NCBI RefSeq assembly: GCF_900109685.1
Contig: NZ_FOBB01000002.1
Coordinates: forward strand, 1,296,085 to 1,360,084
DNA length: 64,000 nucleotides
Source of the DNA: Chitinophaga rupis
GTDB lineage: Bacteria; Bacteroidota; Bacteroidia; Chitinophagales; Chitinophagaceae
Reading direction: 5' to 3'
Part shown: positions 1-8,096 of the stretch, in pieces
Layout: each line of letters starts with the position of its first letter
How positions within the stretch are numbered: position 1 is the stretch's first letter
The notes under the pieces: generated by a model
Databases searched by the model: none
Seen by the model: the letters and a program-made list of their open reading frames with translations, nothing else
Told to the model about the DNA's origin: nothing
Translations under genes and position numbers: made by a program

Positions 1-184
1 TATTATCCTGTTAGGTGAGCTGTTCCAGAACAACCACCACAAGTTTAAGGACAGTCCTAACTTTGCCAAGAAATGGTTTGAGCTGGATCCTACTTACCCC
101 GTAATGAAAGTTATGAACTGGGTAGGCATTATTAAGCTGAAGAGTGCCAGAGTGAAAAGGGCTACGTTTAAGGCAGCTGCTTAA
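1..184 (+). CDS. Acyl-CoA (fatty acid) desaturase, C-terminal end
   Basis: This is the last 60 codons of a gene that enters from the left edge, read in the frame starting at base 2 and ending in TAA. The fragment carries GELFQNNHHKF, then a KWFELDPTYPVMK stretch, which fits the third histidine box and tail of membrane di-iron acyl-CoA desaturases. These enzymes insert a cis double bond into saturated acyl chains in the cytoplasmic membrane. The first residue of the expected HxxHH box reads Gln; I recall this variant as common in Bacteroidota desaturases, so it need not mean loss of activity. The gene ends before a strong bidirectional hairpin. Confidence 0.82.
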   Translation, partial: IILLGELFQNNHHKFKDSPNFAKKWFELDPTYPVMKVMNWVGIIKLKSARVKRATFKAAA

Positions 185-233
185 CAATGTGCAGATAGTT
201 GAATACGTATAGATGCCGAAAGGCTAATAATAT

Positions 234-267
234 AAATGTCCGGGTGATCATATCATCCGGACATTTT
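234..267. terminator. Bidirectional intrinsic terminator
   Basis: A 15-bp stem with one G-U pair (AAATGTCCGGGTGAT against ATCATCCGGACATTT) closes on a 3-base loop and is followed on the + strand by TTTTGTTTT. It lies between the convergent desaturase and DUF1624 genes and probably stops transcription from both sides. Confidence 0.8.
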
Positions 268-315
268 GTTTTATAATGAATACTTAGATCTTTGGATCTC
301 TCCATTTGAATATCC

Positions 316-1503
316 TCACAGGTAGCTCAGCCATCGCCAGTCCTGGTGCCGTTGCTTATACCCCGCATACCATTTGCACAGCGGGTACATAGCTGCTACC
401 AGCAGCAGCCAGATCACATATACCGCTGCCAGGGATACCCCGTAATGGCCTTTCAGCTTAGCAGTGTCCGTGATAAAATTATAGGTAAGCATAAAGCGTA
501 GCGGGTGGCCCATAGCCACGCCAATGATTATACCGATGATATGAATAATGTGAAAGTGCAGCACATAATAAAAGAAGGGTACCCGCCCGAAATACACAAG
601 CGGGTTGGTGGGCCGGAGGGGCTTATCCGCAATAAACGACAGTAAGAGCAACACCGGTCCCAAAGTAATCAGCGTAAACAATAAGGATGGCGGATACTTC
701 TGTACATTAAAGAAGATCATGAGCGTTTGCAGGGCATTAGCGCCCGGTTTCCAGGGAGCAGGGTTGCCGTAAACATTGCTATAGCGCAATATTAAGAACA
801 GTAAAACAGCAGCCAGCCCTATAGCGCGCAGCAGGCGTTTGCGTTTCTGAGGGTCGTAACCCGGGCGGAATAACATGCCCAGCCCATACCCGCAAAGTAA
901 TACCCCCAGCCAGGCCAGCACAGGGTAACCAATGAAAATAATAAAACCGTTGGTAGGAAGCATGTTGGGAACATTTACAAAGCTCCAAAGCACCTGCGCC
1001 ACAGAGCCCGGCGCAAACCGGATCCCATCCAGCGCATTATGACCCAAAACAATGATCAGGCCCAGCGCCGGCAGCAGGCGTTCCGGTAGGTAAATGAGCA
1101 GCGCAAGTATCATCATACTCACACCTATGGCAGACAGTACGCCAAATAGCATCGTGTTAGGTGAAAAAGACCAGCCAAAACTCATGATCACCATATCCAC
1201 AAATACCAGCCACAAGCCGCGGGTAAGCAGGAACCGGGACAGCGCCGGTTTGGTACGCCGGGTACCCATGAGGTAAGCGGATGCACCGGCCAGCATCACA
1301 AATGTAGGCGCGCAAAAATGTGTGATCCAGCGGGTGGCATAAAGCAGCACAGTGGTTTTGGTTTCATCCAGCGGGTTAAAGAACAGGACATCTGCATGTA
1401 ACAGGTCGCGGACATGATCCAGCGCCATAATGAACATTACCAAGCCCCGCAGGAGATCAATAGATACATTGCGTGGAGAAGCAGGGATAGCAGTAGTTGT
1501 CAT
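316..1503 (-). CDS. DUF1624 / HGSNAT-like membrane protein
   Basis: A 395-residue protein with about ten hydrophobic segments. It opens with a short hydrophilic stretch followed by SIDLLRGLVMFIMALDHVRD, the typical start of the DUF1624 family, which is related to the catalytic domain of heparan-alpha-glucosaminide N-acetyltransferase. Such proteins are thought to move acyl groups across the cytoplasmic membrane onto sugars, but the substrate here cannot be read from sequence. The conserved His and Asp of the LDH motif in segment one are present. It is transcribed alone, ending at the terminator shared with the desaturase gene. Confidence 0.78.
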   Translation of the reverse strand: MTTTAIPASPRNVSIDLLRGLVMFIMALDHVRDLLHADVLFFNPLDETKTTVLLYATRWITHFCAPTFVMLAGASAYLMGTRRTKPALSRFLLTRGLWLVFVDMVIMSFGWSFSPNTMLFGVLSAIGVSMMILALLIYLPERLLPALGLIIVLGHNALDGIRFAPGSVAQVLWSFVNVPNMLPTNGFIIFIGYPVLAWLGVLLCGYGLGMLFRPGYDPQKRKRLLRAIGLAAVLLFLILRYSNVYGNPAPWKPGANALQTLMIFFNVQKYPPSLLFTLITLGPVLLLLSFIADKPLRPTNPLVYFGRVPFFYYVLHFHIIHIIGIIIGVAMGHPLRFMLTYNFITDTAKLKGHYGVSLAAVYVIWLLLVAAMYPLCKWYAGYKQRHQDWRWLSYL

Positions 1504-1674
1504 GCTGCAGGTAGGTTTGCTTTAAGTTAGGGATTCAGCATAAATAATTGCTGATTATTATGACGAAGGGCGAGCGGATAAGAATAATCACACTGAGGAT
1601 CAGATTGTTACAAGCAGCTGGCCGGTGGCTGAGGCAGCGGAACAAGTTATCAACCTAATATATGTCGTTATTTA

Positions 1675-1682
1675 TATATTTG
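1675..1682 (+). promoter_or_regulatory. Candidate -7 box (TATATTTG)
   Basis: A perfect match to the Bacteroidota -7 consensus TAnnTTTG sits 18 bases before the ATG at 1700. No clear TTG -33 element is visible at the usual distance, so the call is tentative. Confidence 0.35.
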
Positions 1683-1699
1683 TGTGTATAGACTAAATA

Positions 1700-2038
1700 A
1701 TGCTGAAAGACATTTATCAATCCAGGATCAACATAGGTCATTTATTCAGTATTAATGCGGTTGCATTTGTGATGACCTTTATTGTGCTATATGTAATAGT
1801 GTTAATTGAGATCGCATTGGTATTTAACTCGTCGTTACCGGTTAACTGGGCCTACTGGATAGGGCAGATCTACTGGTTTTCGCCAGCCATGACGCTTTAC
1901 CCGGTTATTTATTACAAAATGAAAAGGCATTATAAGCAGGATAATTCTGCAAAAGCCAAAAGTTATTTAGTGGCATTTGCCATAGTGGTATTAAGCACAG
2001 GTTTTGGCTGGGTGTTGGGTCATTTTATTAACTCCTGA
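1700..2038 (+). CDS. Small membrane protein of unknown function
   Basis: 112 residues with three predicted membrane segments (about 18-40, 50-68 and 88-110) and a basic stretch KMKRHYKQDN between the second and third. I do not recognise a family. Coding status is supported by the hydrophobic pattern, a candidate -7 box directly upstream and an ORF that fills the gap. It converges on the HAD phosphatase gene; the two share 11 bases at their 3' ends. Confidence 0.55.
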   Translation: MLKDIYQSRINIGHLFSINAVAFVMTFIVLYVIVLIEIALVFNSSLPVNWAYWIGQIYWFSPAMTLYPVIYYKMKRHYKQDNSAKAKSYLVAFAIVVLSTGFGWVLGHFINS

Positions 2039-2624
2039 ACGGCTTAAACCGGCGGGTTCCTGCGATTGCCAGCATAGCCTTATCGCCGCTGCTATCGCCA
2101 TAGGCAAAAATATTTTCAAACAGCTCCAGGTCATATTCGTTCTTAATACGGCATACCTTCTCATCCCCATTACAATTAAGTCCCAATATATTACCGGTTA
2201 GCTGCTCATTTTTTACTTCCAGCTGGGTGGCAATGCAGGTGATGCCCATTTTCTCGCACCAGGGGCCTACCCAATCCTGTGCGGAGGCGGTTACTATTAC
2301 TACCTGGTGTCCTTTTTCCTGGTGCTCTTTAATAGCCGCCAGTGCGCCGGGCCGTATGAGCGCCGGCAGGCGTTCCCGGCAAAAGGCCACACATTTTTCC
2401 CGGAAGGCGCCTACTGCTGCGCCTTTAAAAAAGTAGCGTAAAAAGATCTCTTTCATGGTATGGCTGGATACCAGCTTTAATTTAAACAGCACCAGCAGAG
2501 GGGATAACAACAGGAATCCCAGGTATAAAGCCCCGCTGCCTTTCTGGTAGCGGATCACCTCAAACATGGTATCCTTAGTAGTGATAGTACCATCAAAATC
2601 AAAGAAAGCGATCGTTTGCTTCAT
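2028..2624 (-). CDS. HAD-IB family phosphatase, last gene of the DprE-like cluster
   Basis: 198 residues of the HAD superfamily, subfamily IB (phosphoserine-phosphatase-like). Motif I is FFDFDGT (nucleophile Asp and general acid Asp), motif II is IVTAS, and motif IV is YGDSSGD. A cap region lies between motifs I and II, with a hydrophobic stretch around residues 35-50 that may associate with membrane. It is the fourth gene of a same-strand cluster with a UbiA-type phosphoribosyltransferase and DprE1/DprE2-like redox enzymes. From that context I infer it removes the 5-phosphate from polyprenyl-phosphoryl-5-phosphoribose, the step done in mycobacteria by a PAP2-type enzyme. The 93-base gap before it holds a small hairpin (CTGATAAT/ATTATCAG). 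Confidence 0.8.
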   Translation of the reverse strand: MKQTIAFFDFDGTITTKDTMFEVIRYQKGSGALYLGFLLLSPLLVLFKLKLVSSHTMKEIFLRYFFKGAAVGAFREKCVAFCRERLPALIRPGALAAIKEHQEKGHQVVIVTASAQDWVGPWCEKMGITCIATQLEVKNEQLTGNILGLNCNGDEKVCRIKNEYDLELFENIFAYGDSSGDKAMLAIAGTRRFKPFRS

Positions 2625-2717
2625 ATTTAATTGTAAGATTGGCAGGTCATTAACAGCTGATAATCAATCAAAATTAAACATTAACCATTATCAGTTAATT
2701 ACTTGCAGGCAGCTATT

Positions 2718-3446
2718 TTATAATTTTAATTTTTTGAAGATAAACTCAGGTATTGACTTAATAATCAACATAATATACCGCCAAAACCATTTTACGTACA
2801 GCACATTTTTCTTTGCCTTAGCAGCCTTTACAATAGCGCTGGCTACATCTGTTGGCTGGGCGGTTAAGAGGGGCGGCAGCGTTAATCCTTCCGTCATGCG
2901 GGTATACACAAATCCCGGTTGTACGGTCATTACATGCACACCATTATGGAAAAGGCGGTTGCGCAGGCCGCTCAGGTAAGCGGTAAAACCGGCTTTGGCG
3001 CTACCATATAAATAATTGCTCTGGCGGCCACGCTCGCCGGCCACTGAGCTAATACCTATGATAGTACCCTGGCGGCGGGCGGCATAATCAGCAGCTACCA
3101 CATTTAAGATAGAAACGGCGCCGGTATAGTTGGTATGAATAATACGGCTGGCTTCCTGCCAGTTGGTTTGCCCCAGCTCCTGATCGCCCAGGTAGCCGAA
3201 CACGCAGATAGTAATATCGGGCTTTACCGGCAGGCTTTCGTAAAAGCCGGGGTGGCTGGCAAAATCAACGGCATCAAAAGCATGGGAGCTGGCATTGATG
3301 CCATAGCGTATGCGCAGGTCATTTTCCTGCGCCTGTAAAAAAGAAGTATTGCGGGCGGCCAGCTGCACATCGTACTTTTCGGCGGCAAACTGACGGGCCA
3401 TGGCTACAGCCATATCGGATCCTGCACCCAGAATTAAAACAGTCAT
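2718..3446 (-). CDS. SDR oxidoreductase, DprE2-like (2-keto-pentose reductase)
   Basis: 242 residues. Rossmann motif LGAGSDMAVAMAR at the N terminus, and an SDR active site with ISSVAG (Ser) and YGSAK (Tyr-x-x-x-Lys). The family reduces the 2-keto intermediate made by DprE1 to give polyprenyl-phosphoryl-arabinose, using NADH. I chose the ATG at 3446: an upstream ATG at 3494 would add 16 residues that are encoded entirely by an intergenic repeat (AATTAAGAATGAAG words) and lie outside the fold. It follows the DprE1-like gene, separated by a 225-bp palindromic repeat element that also encodes the end of that gene. Confidence 0.83.
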   Translation of the reverse strand: MTVLILGAGSDMAVAMARQFAAEKYDVQLAARNTSFLQAQENDLRIRYGINASSHAFDAVDFASHPGFYESLPVKPDITICVFGYLGDQELGQTNWQEASRIIHTNYTGAVSILNVVAADYAARRQGTIIGISSVAGERGRQSNYLYGSAKAGFTAYLSGLRNRLFHNGVHVMTVQPGFVYTRMTEGLTLPPLLTAQPTDVASAIVKAAKAKKNVLYVKWFWRYIMLIIKSIPEFIFKKLKL

Positions 3447-3451
3447 CTTTA

Positions 3452-3676
3452 TAATTAAGAATGAAGAATTAAGAATTAATAATCGAGAGCACAATTACCT
3501 CGTAGTATGACGAGCTACACGAATACAGCGGTGCTTTTAATCGGTTTTATACTTATAAGTGTGAACGGTATGCTGTTTTGAATGATGGATGATGAAAGAA
3601 CTATAATGAAGTAACAGCTAATTATTTAACCACTGCCTCCCTGATTATTAATTCTTCATTATTCATTATTAATTCT
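3452..3676. repeat. AATTATTCATT-family intergenic palindrome, copy 1
   Basis: Two arms of about 34 bases (3452-3485 and 3643-3676), made of overlapping words such as AATTAAGAATGAAG, are imperfect reverse complements of each other and enclose about 157 bases. The right arm lies inside the DprE1-like gene and encodes its last residues (ELIMNNEELI); the stop codon follows within the element. The left arm abuts the start of the DprE2-like gene. Related copies are at 16530, 52233 and 53663. Confidence 0.8.
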
Positions 3677-5016
3677 GCTGCTGACGGCGCCGCCGTTAGC
3701 AAGAGGCGGTCTGATTGTAAAGAACGGAAGCGGTTATCGCTGTTGTATTGCTTTACGATCCCGGCAAAACGCTGTACATGAGGATAACTTTGCCAGAACA
3801 CTTCCTGTTTCATGCGGGCATCCTTGGAGAGGTACAGGCGGCCGCCGTATTGCAGCACCAGGGCATCCAGCTCGTCCAGGAATTCAAATAAACCTTTACG
3901 CACGGGAAAATCCAGCGCCAGGGTATAGCCCTCCATAGGGAAGGAGATGAGGTTATCCTGCTTGCCAAATACCTTCAGCACGGCCAGGAAAGAGCCCAGG
4001 CCTTTGCTGCTGATGCGTTGCAGGATCTCTACCAGGCCCTGTTTCTGATCCATAGGCAGCACAAACTGGTATTGCACAAAACCAGCTTTGCCATAGCCCC
4101 GGTTCCAGTGCAGGAAAGCATCCAGCGGGTAAAAGAAGGGTTCGTAAGACACCACATTATTGATCTCCCGTTTGGTGTTCTTGGCATAATACAGCCAGTT
4201 GAACGCCTTTACGGTAAAGGTGTTCAGCACAAATGACGGCAGGTTGAAAGGGATGGTGAGCTTCTTTTTAGAGGGAAGCTGCAGGGGAGCCTGCGCTTGT
4301 TGGGGCGATAGTTCTGCTTTGGTAGCATGTTCGCCCAGTATTAAGATACTCCGGCCAAAGGAATCGCCTTTCTGCAGGCAGTCAATCCAGGCTACGGAAT
4401 AGGTATAGTGCTTATTTTCCTCGAACAGGCGGATCACTTCGTCCAGGTTGCGGGCTTTGATCTGCTTCTGTTTTATATAGGAGGTTTCAACTTTCTTCAG
4501 GCGGAACTGCACCCGGGTAATAATGCCGGTAAGGCCCATGCCGCCGCAGGTAGCCCAGTACAGGTCGGGCTCCTGGTCAGGGGAGCAGGTGATAAGCCCC
4601 TGGGAGGTGATCACGTCCATAGATACCACCTGGTTGGAAAAGGCGCCATCTACGTGGTGGTTCTTGCCATGCACATCGGAGGCTACTGCGCCGCCAACGG
4701 TAATGAACTTGGTGCCGGGGGTAACCGGCAGGAACCAGCCTTTGGGCACTATAATATCCAGGATCTGGTCCAGCGTAACGCCGGCCTGGCATTCAAACAG
4801 GCCCTTTTCAATATCAAAGCTCAGAACTTTATCGTACTTAAGGGTAGAGATGCTGTGTGTGCCCAGGGATGCATCTCCATAACAGCGTCCGTTGCCCCGC
4901 GCAATGAGGGGTGTTTGTGTGTGAAGCAGATCCTGTAACTGATCTTCCCTGGAGAAAGAGCTTTCTTCGCTTGCTACTACGGGATAATTGCCCCAATTTG
5001 CTAACCGTTTTTGCAT
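3622..5016 (-). CDS. FAD-dependent DprE1-like oxidase
   Basis: 464 residues. The N-terminal FAD-binding domain of the vanillyl-alcohol-oxidase type shows RGNGRCYGDASL (about residue 40) and PGTKFITVGGAVASDVHG (about residue 100), followed by a cap/substrate domain. DprE1 oxidises the 2-hydroxyl of polyprenyl-phosphoryl-ribose. Identity to DprE1 rather than another aldonolactone-oxidase-like enzyme is supported by the neighbours: the stop of the UbiA-type gene overlaps this start by one base (TAATG), implying translational coupling, and a DprE2-like reductase follows. The C terminus (about residues 448-460) is rich in Asn, Glu and Ile because it is encoded by an intergenic repeat arm, so the functional protein probably ends earlier. 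Confidence 0.83.
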   Translation of the reverse strand: MQKRLANWGNYPVVASEESSFSREDQLQDLLHTQTPLIARGNGRCYGDASLGTHSISTLKYDKVLSFDIEKGLFECQAGVTLDQILDIIVPKGWFLPVTPGTKFITVGGAVASDVHGKNHHVDGAFSNQVVSMDVITSQGLITCSPDQEPDLYWATCGGMGLTGIITRVQFRLKKVETSYIKQKQIKARNLDEVIRLFEENKHYTYSVAWIDCLQKGDSFGRSILILGEHATKAELSPQQAQAPLQLPSKKKLTIPFNLPSFVLNTFTVKAFNWLYYAKNTKREINNVVSYEPFFYPLDAFLHWNRGYGKAGFVQYQFVLPMDQKQGLVEILQRISSKGLGSFLAVLKVFGKQDNLISFPMEGYTLALDFPVRKGLFEFLDELDALVLQYGGRLYLSKDARMKQEVFWQSYPHVQRFAGIVKQYNSDNRFRSLQSDRLLLTAAPSAAELIMNNEELIIREAVVK

Positions 5017-5903
5017 TAGTTAAAAAAACTTTTGTTTGCCGGTAAATAAATGATCACATAAAAACTTAGGATCCACAGGGCTATGGTTAACTGTATGAAG
5101 CGGTCTTTGTACAGGATCTTAGTGGGAGAACCGGTATTGTTCTCTACGTAGGTTATTTGCAAATATCGTAATAATCCTGCAATAACAAAAAGGGTGGTGT
5201 AAAAAAGGCGGTGGGTGCCAAAGCGCAGCATAGTTACCGGGTCAAGCGTGTACATGAGGTAACACACAATGATCACGGCAGACAATAAGGCCAGTGTTAC
5301 GTTCATGAAATCCATGTTATACCCTTTGGCGGCTTTTCGCATTTCCTGGCCGGATACCTGTTTAATGATCACATCATCCCGGCGTTTGGCCACTGCCATA
5401 AACAGCGCCAGCAGGAACACCATTACTATAAGCCAGGAAGATACGGCGGTGCCGGAGGCAATGCCACCCGCTTTAATGCGCAGCACAAAACCTATGGAAA
5501 GAATGATAATGTCCAGGATGGAGATATTCTTTAACCCAAGGGAGTATAACAGGTTTAAAATAAAGTAGATACCTACTACGAACAGGAATTTTGGTTTAAC
5601 ATACCAGGCCAGTCCCAGCCCAATGATCATACACACTACAAACAGCACCAGGCCGGCTGTGGGGGATACTGCGCCGGAGGCCAGGGGGCGTTTGGATTTA
5701 ACCGGGTGCGCGCGGTCGGCTTCAATATCCTTATAATCATTTATGATATAAATGCTGCTGGCCGTAAGGCTGAACGCAAAAAAGGCGGCTAAAAGATGCC
5801 CGATGGTAGATAGATAAAATAGTTCTCCCGCAAAAAAGAGGGGAATAAACAGGAACAGATTTTTGACCCAATGATGAGGCCTGAGTAGTTTCAGATATTG
5901 CAC
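5016..5903 (-). CDS. UbiA-family polyprenyl-phosphate phosphoribosyltransferase
   Basis: 295 residues with eight or nine membrane segments. The start LKLLRPHHWVKNLFLFIPLF and the motif NDYKDIEADRAHPVKSKRP (the NDxxDxxxD metal/diphosphate site) are those of decaprenyl-phosphate phosphoribosyltransferase, which joins PRPP to a polyprenyl phosphate at the cytoplasmic membrane. This is the first committed step toward polyprenyl-phosphoryl-arabinose. It is the promoter-proximal gene of a four-gene minus-strand cluster and overlaps the DprE1-like gene by one base. A role in ubiquinone or menaquinone synthesis is less likely given those partners. Confidence 0.86.
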   Translation of the reverse strand: MQYLKLLRPHHWVKNLFLFIPLFFAGELFYLSTIGHLLAAFFAFSLTASSIYIINDYKDIEADRAHPVKSKRPLASGAVSPTAGLVLFVVCMIIGLGLAWYVKPKFLFVVGIYFILNLLYSLGLKNISILDIIILSIGFVLRIKAGGIASGTAVSSWLIVMVFLLALFMAVAKRRDDVIIKQVSGQEMRKAAKGYNMDFMNVTLALLSAVIIVCYLMYTLDPVTMLRFGTHRLFYTTLFVIAGLLRYLQITYVENNTGSPTKILYKDRFIQLTIALWILSFYVIIYLPANKSFFN

Positions 5904-5970
5904 GGGGATGAACAGATGTTAATACGGGGGGCAATATACAAAGGATTGGGGTTTTTTGCTTGTACAATTA

Positions 5971-6066
5971 CGTGAATGCTAAATGCTGAAGGGTGAATGC
6001 ATAATGCTGAAGGCTAAACGTTTAATGCTTAACGCCTAACGCTGAATGCTAAACGCTAAATGCTTA
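5971..6066. repeat. GAATGCTAAATGC-word intergenic repeat
   Basis: About 95 bases built almost entirely from variants of GAATGCTAAATGCTGAAGG and TTAATGCTTAACGCCTAACGC, mostly in one orientation with a short reversed stretch in the middle (AAACGTTTAATGC). It lies between the UbiA-type gene and the upstream AraC gene, both on the minus strand. Related words form a real inverted repeat at 11034 and 50670. Confidence 0.7.
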
Positions 6067-6124
6067 AGATGAATGCCCCAATGCCACACAACCCCATAGT
6101 ACCTTGAAGCACAGCTAATTTCTA

Positions 6125-6928
6125 CTACTGCACTTGCGTGGGATTATATCCAAAATGCTTTTTAAAGACAAAGGAAAAATGTGACAGGTTCTCAAAGCCG
6201 GCATCAATAAATATTTCAGTGGGTTTCCGTTTCTTAACTGCAATCTGGTAATGCGCGTGCTCCAGGCGTTTACGGGTAAGCCAGCGGCGGGGAGTGGTTT
6301 GGTACACTTTTTTAAAATCCTTTTTAAAAGTGCTAAGACTGCGCCCTGTAAGGTAGGCAAGCTTCTGGAGCGGGAGGTTGTACAGGAAATGCTGTTCCAT
6401 AAAATCGGCCAGGTTAATCTTACCTGGTTCGTGAAAAGCGCTAAGCAGCCTTTTAACCTGTGGATTGCAGGCATCCAGCACCGTAAGGCATTCAGCGATC
6501 TTAATTCCGGCCAGCTCAGGCGGTAATTCGTCCCGCATTTCAAAATAAGGCAGCAGTGAGCTAAACAGGCTTTCGAGCAAAGGGTGTTTTTCTAATGCCA
6601 GATGGCCGTGCCATTTGCCTTCGGCCGGGTTTTCCGCCTGTGCGGCATAAAACTTTCTTAGCAATGCTTCCGGGAACAGGATGGAAAGCGAACGGAAGGG
6701 GACATCCTCTGCGGGCAGTTTGGCCATGCGGCCCAATTGGTTGCGCGGGATGAGAAGCGTTGTTCCCCGGGTAAAACGGTGCACCTGGTCGGCATAGGAT
6801 AACTCCAGCGTTCCTGCAAAAACATAAACCAGCGCATGCTGATCCAGTATCAGCTCCCGGCTGTAATGTTTTTCCTTTTTACAGGATACAAAGATCCGGC
6901 CCTTTACATCTGCGCCCGTATATTCCAT
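6125..6928 (-). CDS. AraC-family transcriptional regulator
   Basis: 267 residues: an N-terminal cupin-like sensor region (about 10-150, with FTRGTTLLIPRNQ) and a C-terminal double helix-turn-helix (about 165-265) with LTGRSLSTFKKDFKKVYQTTPRRWLTRKRL and AGFENLSHFSFVFKKHFG. It lies 21 bases after the aldo/keto reductase gene on the same strand, so it is probably the last gene of a three-gene unit with the epimerase-like gene upstream and may control it. The effector is unknown. Confidence 0.85.
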   Translation of the reverse strand: MEYTGADVKGRIFVSCKKEKHYSRELILDQHALVYVFAGTLELSYADQVHRFTRGTTLLIPRNQLGRMAKLPAEDVPFRSLSILFPEALLRKFYAAQAENPAEGKWHGHLALEKHPLLESLFSSLLPYFEMRDELPPELAGIKIAECLTVLDACNPQVKRLLSAFHEPGKINLADFMEQHFLYNLPLQKLAYLTGRSLSTFKKDFKKVYQTTPRRWLTRKRLEHAHYQIAVKKRKPTEIFIDAGFENLSHFSFVFKKHFGYNPTQVQ

Positions 6929-6949
6929 AATATAAAGTTAACTAATCAG

Positions 6950-8035
6950 TTAATATTTGCCGGGCGCCATGTTCCGGGTAAGCGGCAGCACAGCGGGCTG
7001 ATGGCCATTCACATGAATACCGCCATGCTGGAACATCTTTGCACCTTCACCATAGCTGCTTACAAAAGTTGCCGGTGGTAAGGAAAGATCGTCCAGCGCT
7101 TTAAGCGCTGCTGCCGTAAGTTTCACATCCAGCGCTGCCATGTTGGCTTTCAATTGCTCCTGTTTACGGATGCCGATAATGGTTGAGGTTACGCCGGGCC
7201 TTCCGGTAACCCAGGCCAGCGCAATGGCTGCGGGCGTGGTATGGTGTGCTGCTGCAATTTTGCGGAGCTCATCTAAAATTGCCAGCTCTTTGTCCGATAG
7301 TGCGGCCACCCGGCCCGTGTCGCCCAGTCGGGTTCCTGCACTTTGATCCTGGGCTGAGGGGTTATACTTGCCTGATAACAGGCCGCCCTTCAATGGCGAC
7401 CAGGGTGTAATACCTAAACCGAGTCCGGCTGCCATGGGTACCAGCTCATCTTCAATGGTACGCTGCAATAGCGAATATTCTATCTGCAAACCAACAAAGG
7501 GCGTCCAGTCTTTTAAAACAGCCATGGTTTGCGCCTGTGCTATTTTCCAGGCCGGGGCGTAGCTTACGCCAATATAACGGACTTTGCCGCTGGTTACCAG
7601 CATATTTAATGTGCGCATGGTTTCTTCCAGCGGGGTATTCCAATCCCATTGATGAATGGAAAAAAGGTCGATGTAATCCGTTTGCAGCCGTCTTAACGAC
7701 TGATGGCAGCTTTCCATAATGGCTTTAGCGCCTGTGCCGCCGCCGTTAGGATCACCAGGGTAAATATTGCCTGAAAATTTGGTGCCGATCACCATCCGGG
7801 TGCGCAAACCTGATCGGCTGCCAATAACATCGCCAATGATCTTTTCAGAATGCCCGTTGGTATATACACTGGCCGTGTCTATAAAATTGCCGCCGGCATC
7901 AATAAAGCTGTGAATGATCTGTTCCGATGCTTTTTCATCGGCGCCCCAGCCCCAATCGGTTCCAAAGGTCATGCCGCCCAGGCATAACGGGCTTACCCGC
8001 AGGCCTGATCTGCCTAATGTTCTGTAATTTCTCAT
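6950..8035 (-). CDS. Aldo/keto reductase
   Basis: 361 residues, a TIM-barrel NADPH-dependent carbonyl reductase. Catalytic tetrad candidates are visible: FIDTASVYTNGHSE (Asp and Tyr), GTKFSG (Lys) and SIHQWDW (His), and the C-terminal cofactor region is TSTIIGIRKQEQL. The start matches the family (MRNYRTLGRSGLRVSPLCLG). It resembles the general AKR group that acts on small aldehydes and ketones; the substrate cannot be assigned. It sits 61 bases after the epimerase-like gene and 21 bases before the AraC gene. Confidence 0.88.
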   Translation of the reverse strand: MRNYRTLGRSGLRVSPLCLGGMTFGTDWGWGADEKASEQIIHSFIDAGGNFIDTASVYTNGHSEKIIGDVIGSRSGLRTRMVIGTKFSGNIYPGDPNGGGTGAKAIMESCHQSLRRLQTDYIDLFSIHQWDWNTPLEETMRTLNMLVTSGKVRYIGVSYAPAWKIAQAQTMAVLKDWTPFVGLQIEYSLLQRTIEDELVPMAAGLGLGITPWSPLKGGLLSGKYNPSAQDQSAGTRLGDTGRVAALSDKELAILDELRKIAAAHHTTPAAIALAWVTGRPGVTSTIIGIRKQEQLKANMAALDVKLTAAALKALDDLSLPPATFVSSYGEGAKMFQHGGIHVNGHQPAVLPLTRNMAPGKY

Positions 8036-8096
8036 ACTGATCTCTTTCTAAGATGATGATAATGTTTGTTCAAAGGCGCAGCGGTTAGCGCCAAAA

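Noticed and set aside
2566..2979. Plus-strand ORF of 137 codons between the HAD and DprE2-like genes
   Set aside because: It overlaps both genes on the other strand and consists mainly of translated AT-rich intergenic DNA.
4408..4938. Plus-strand ORF of 176 codons
   Set aside because: Antisense to the DprE1-like oxidase gene, which has full FAD-domain motifs.
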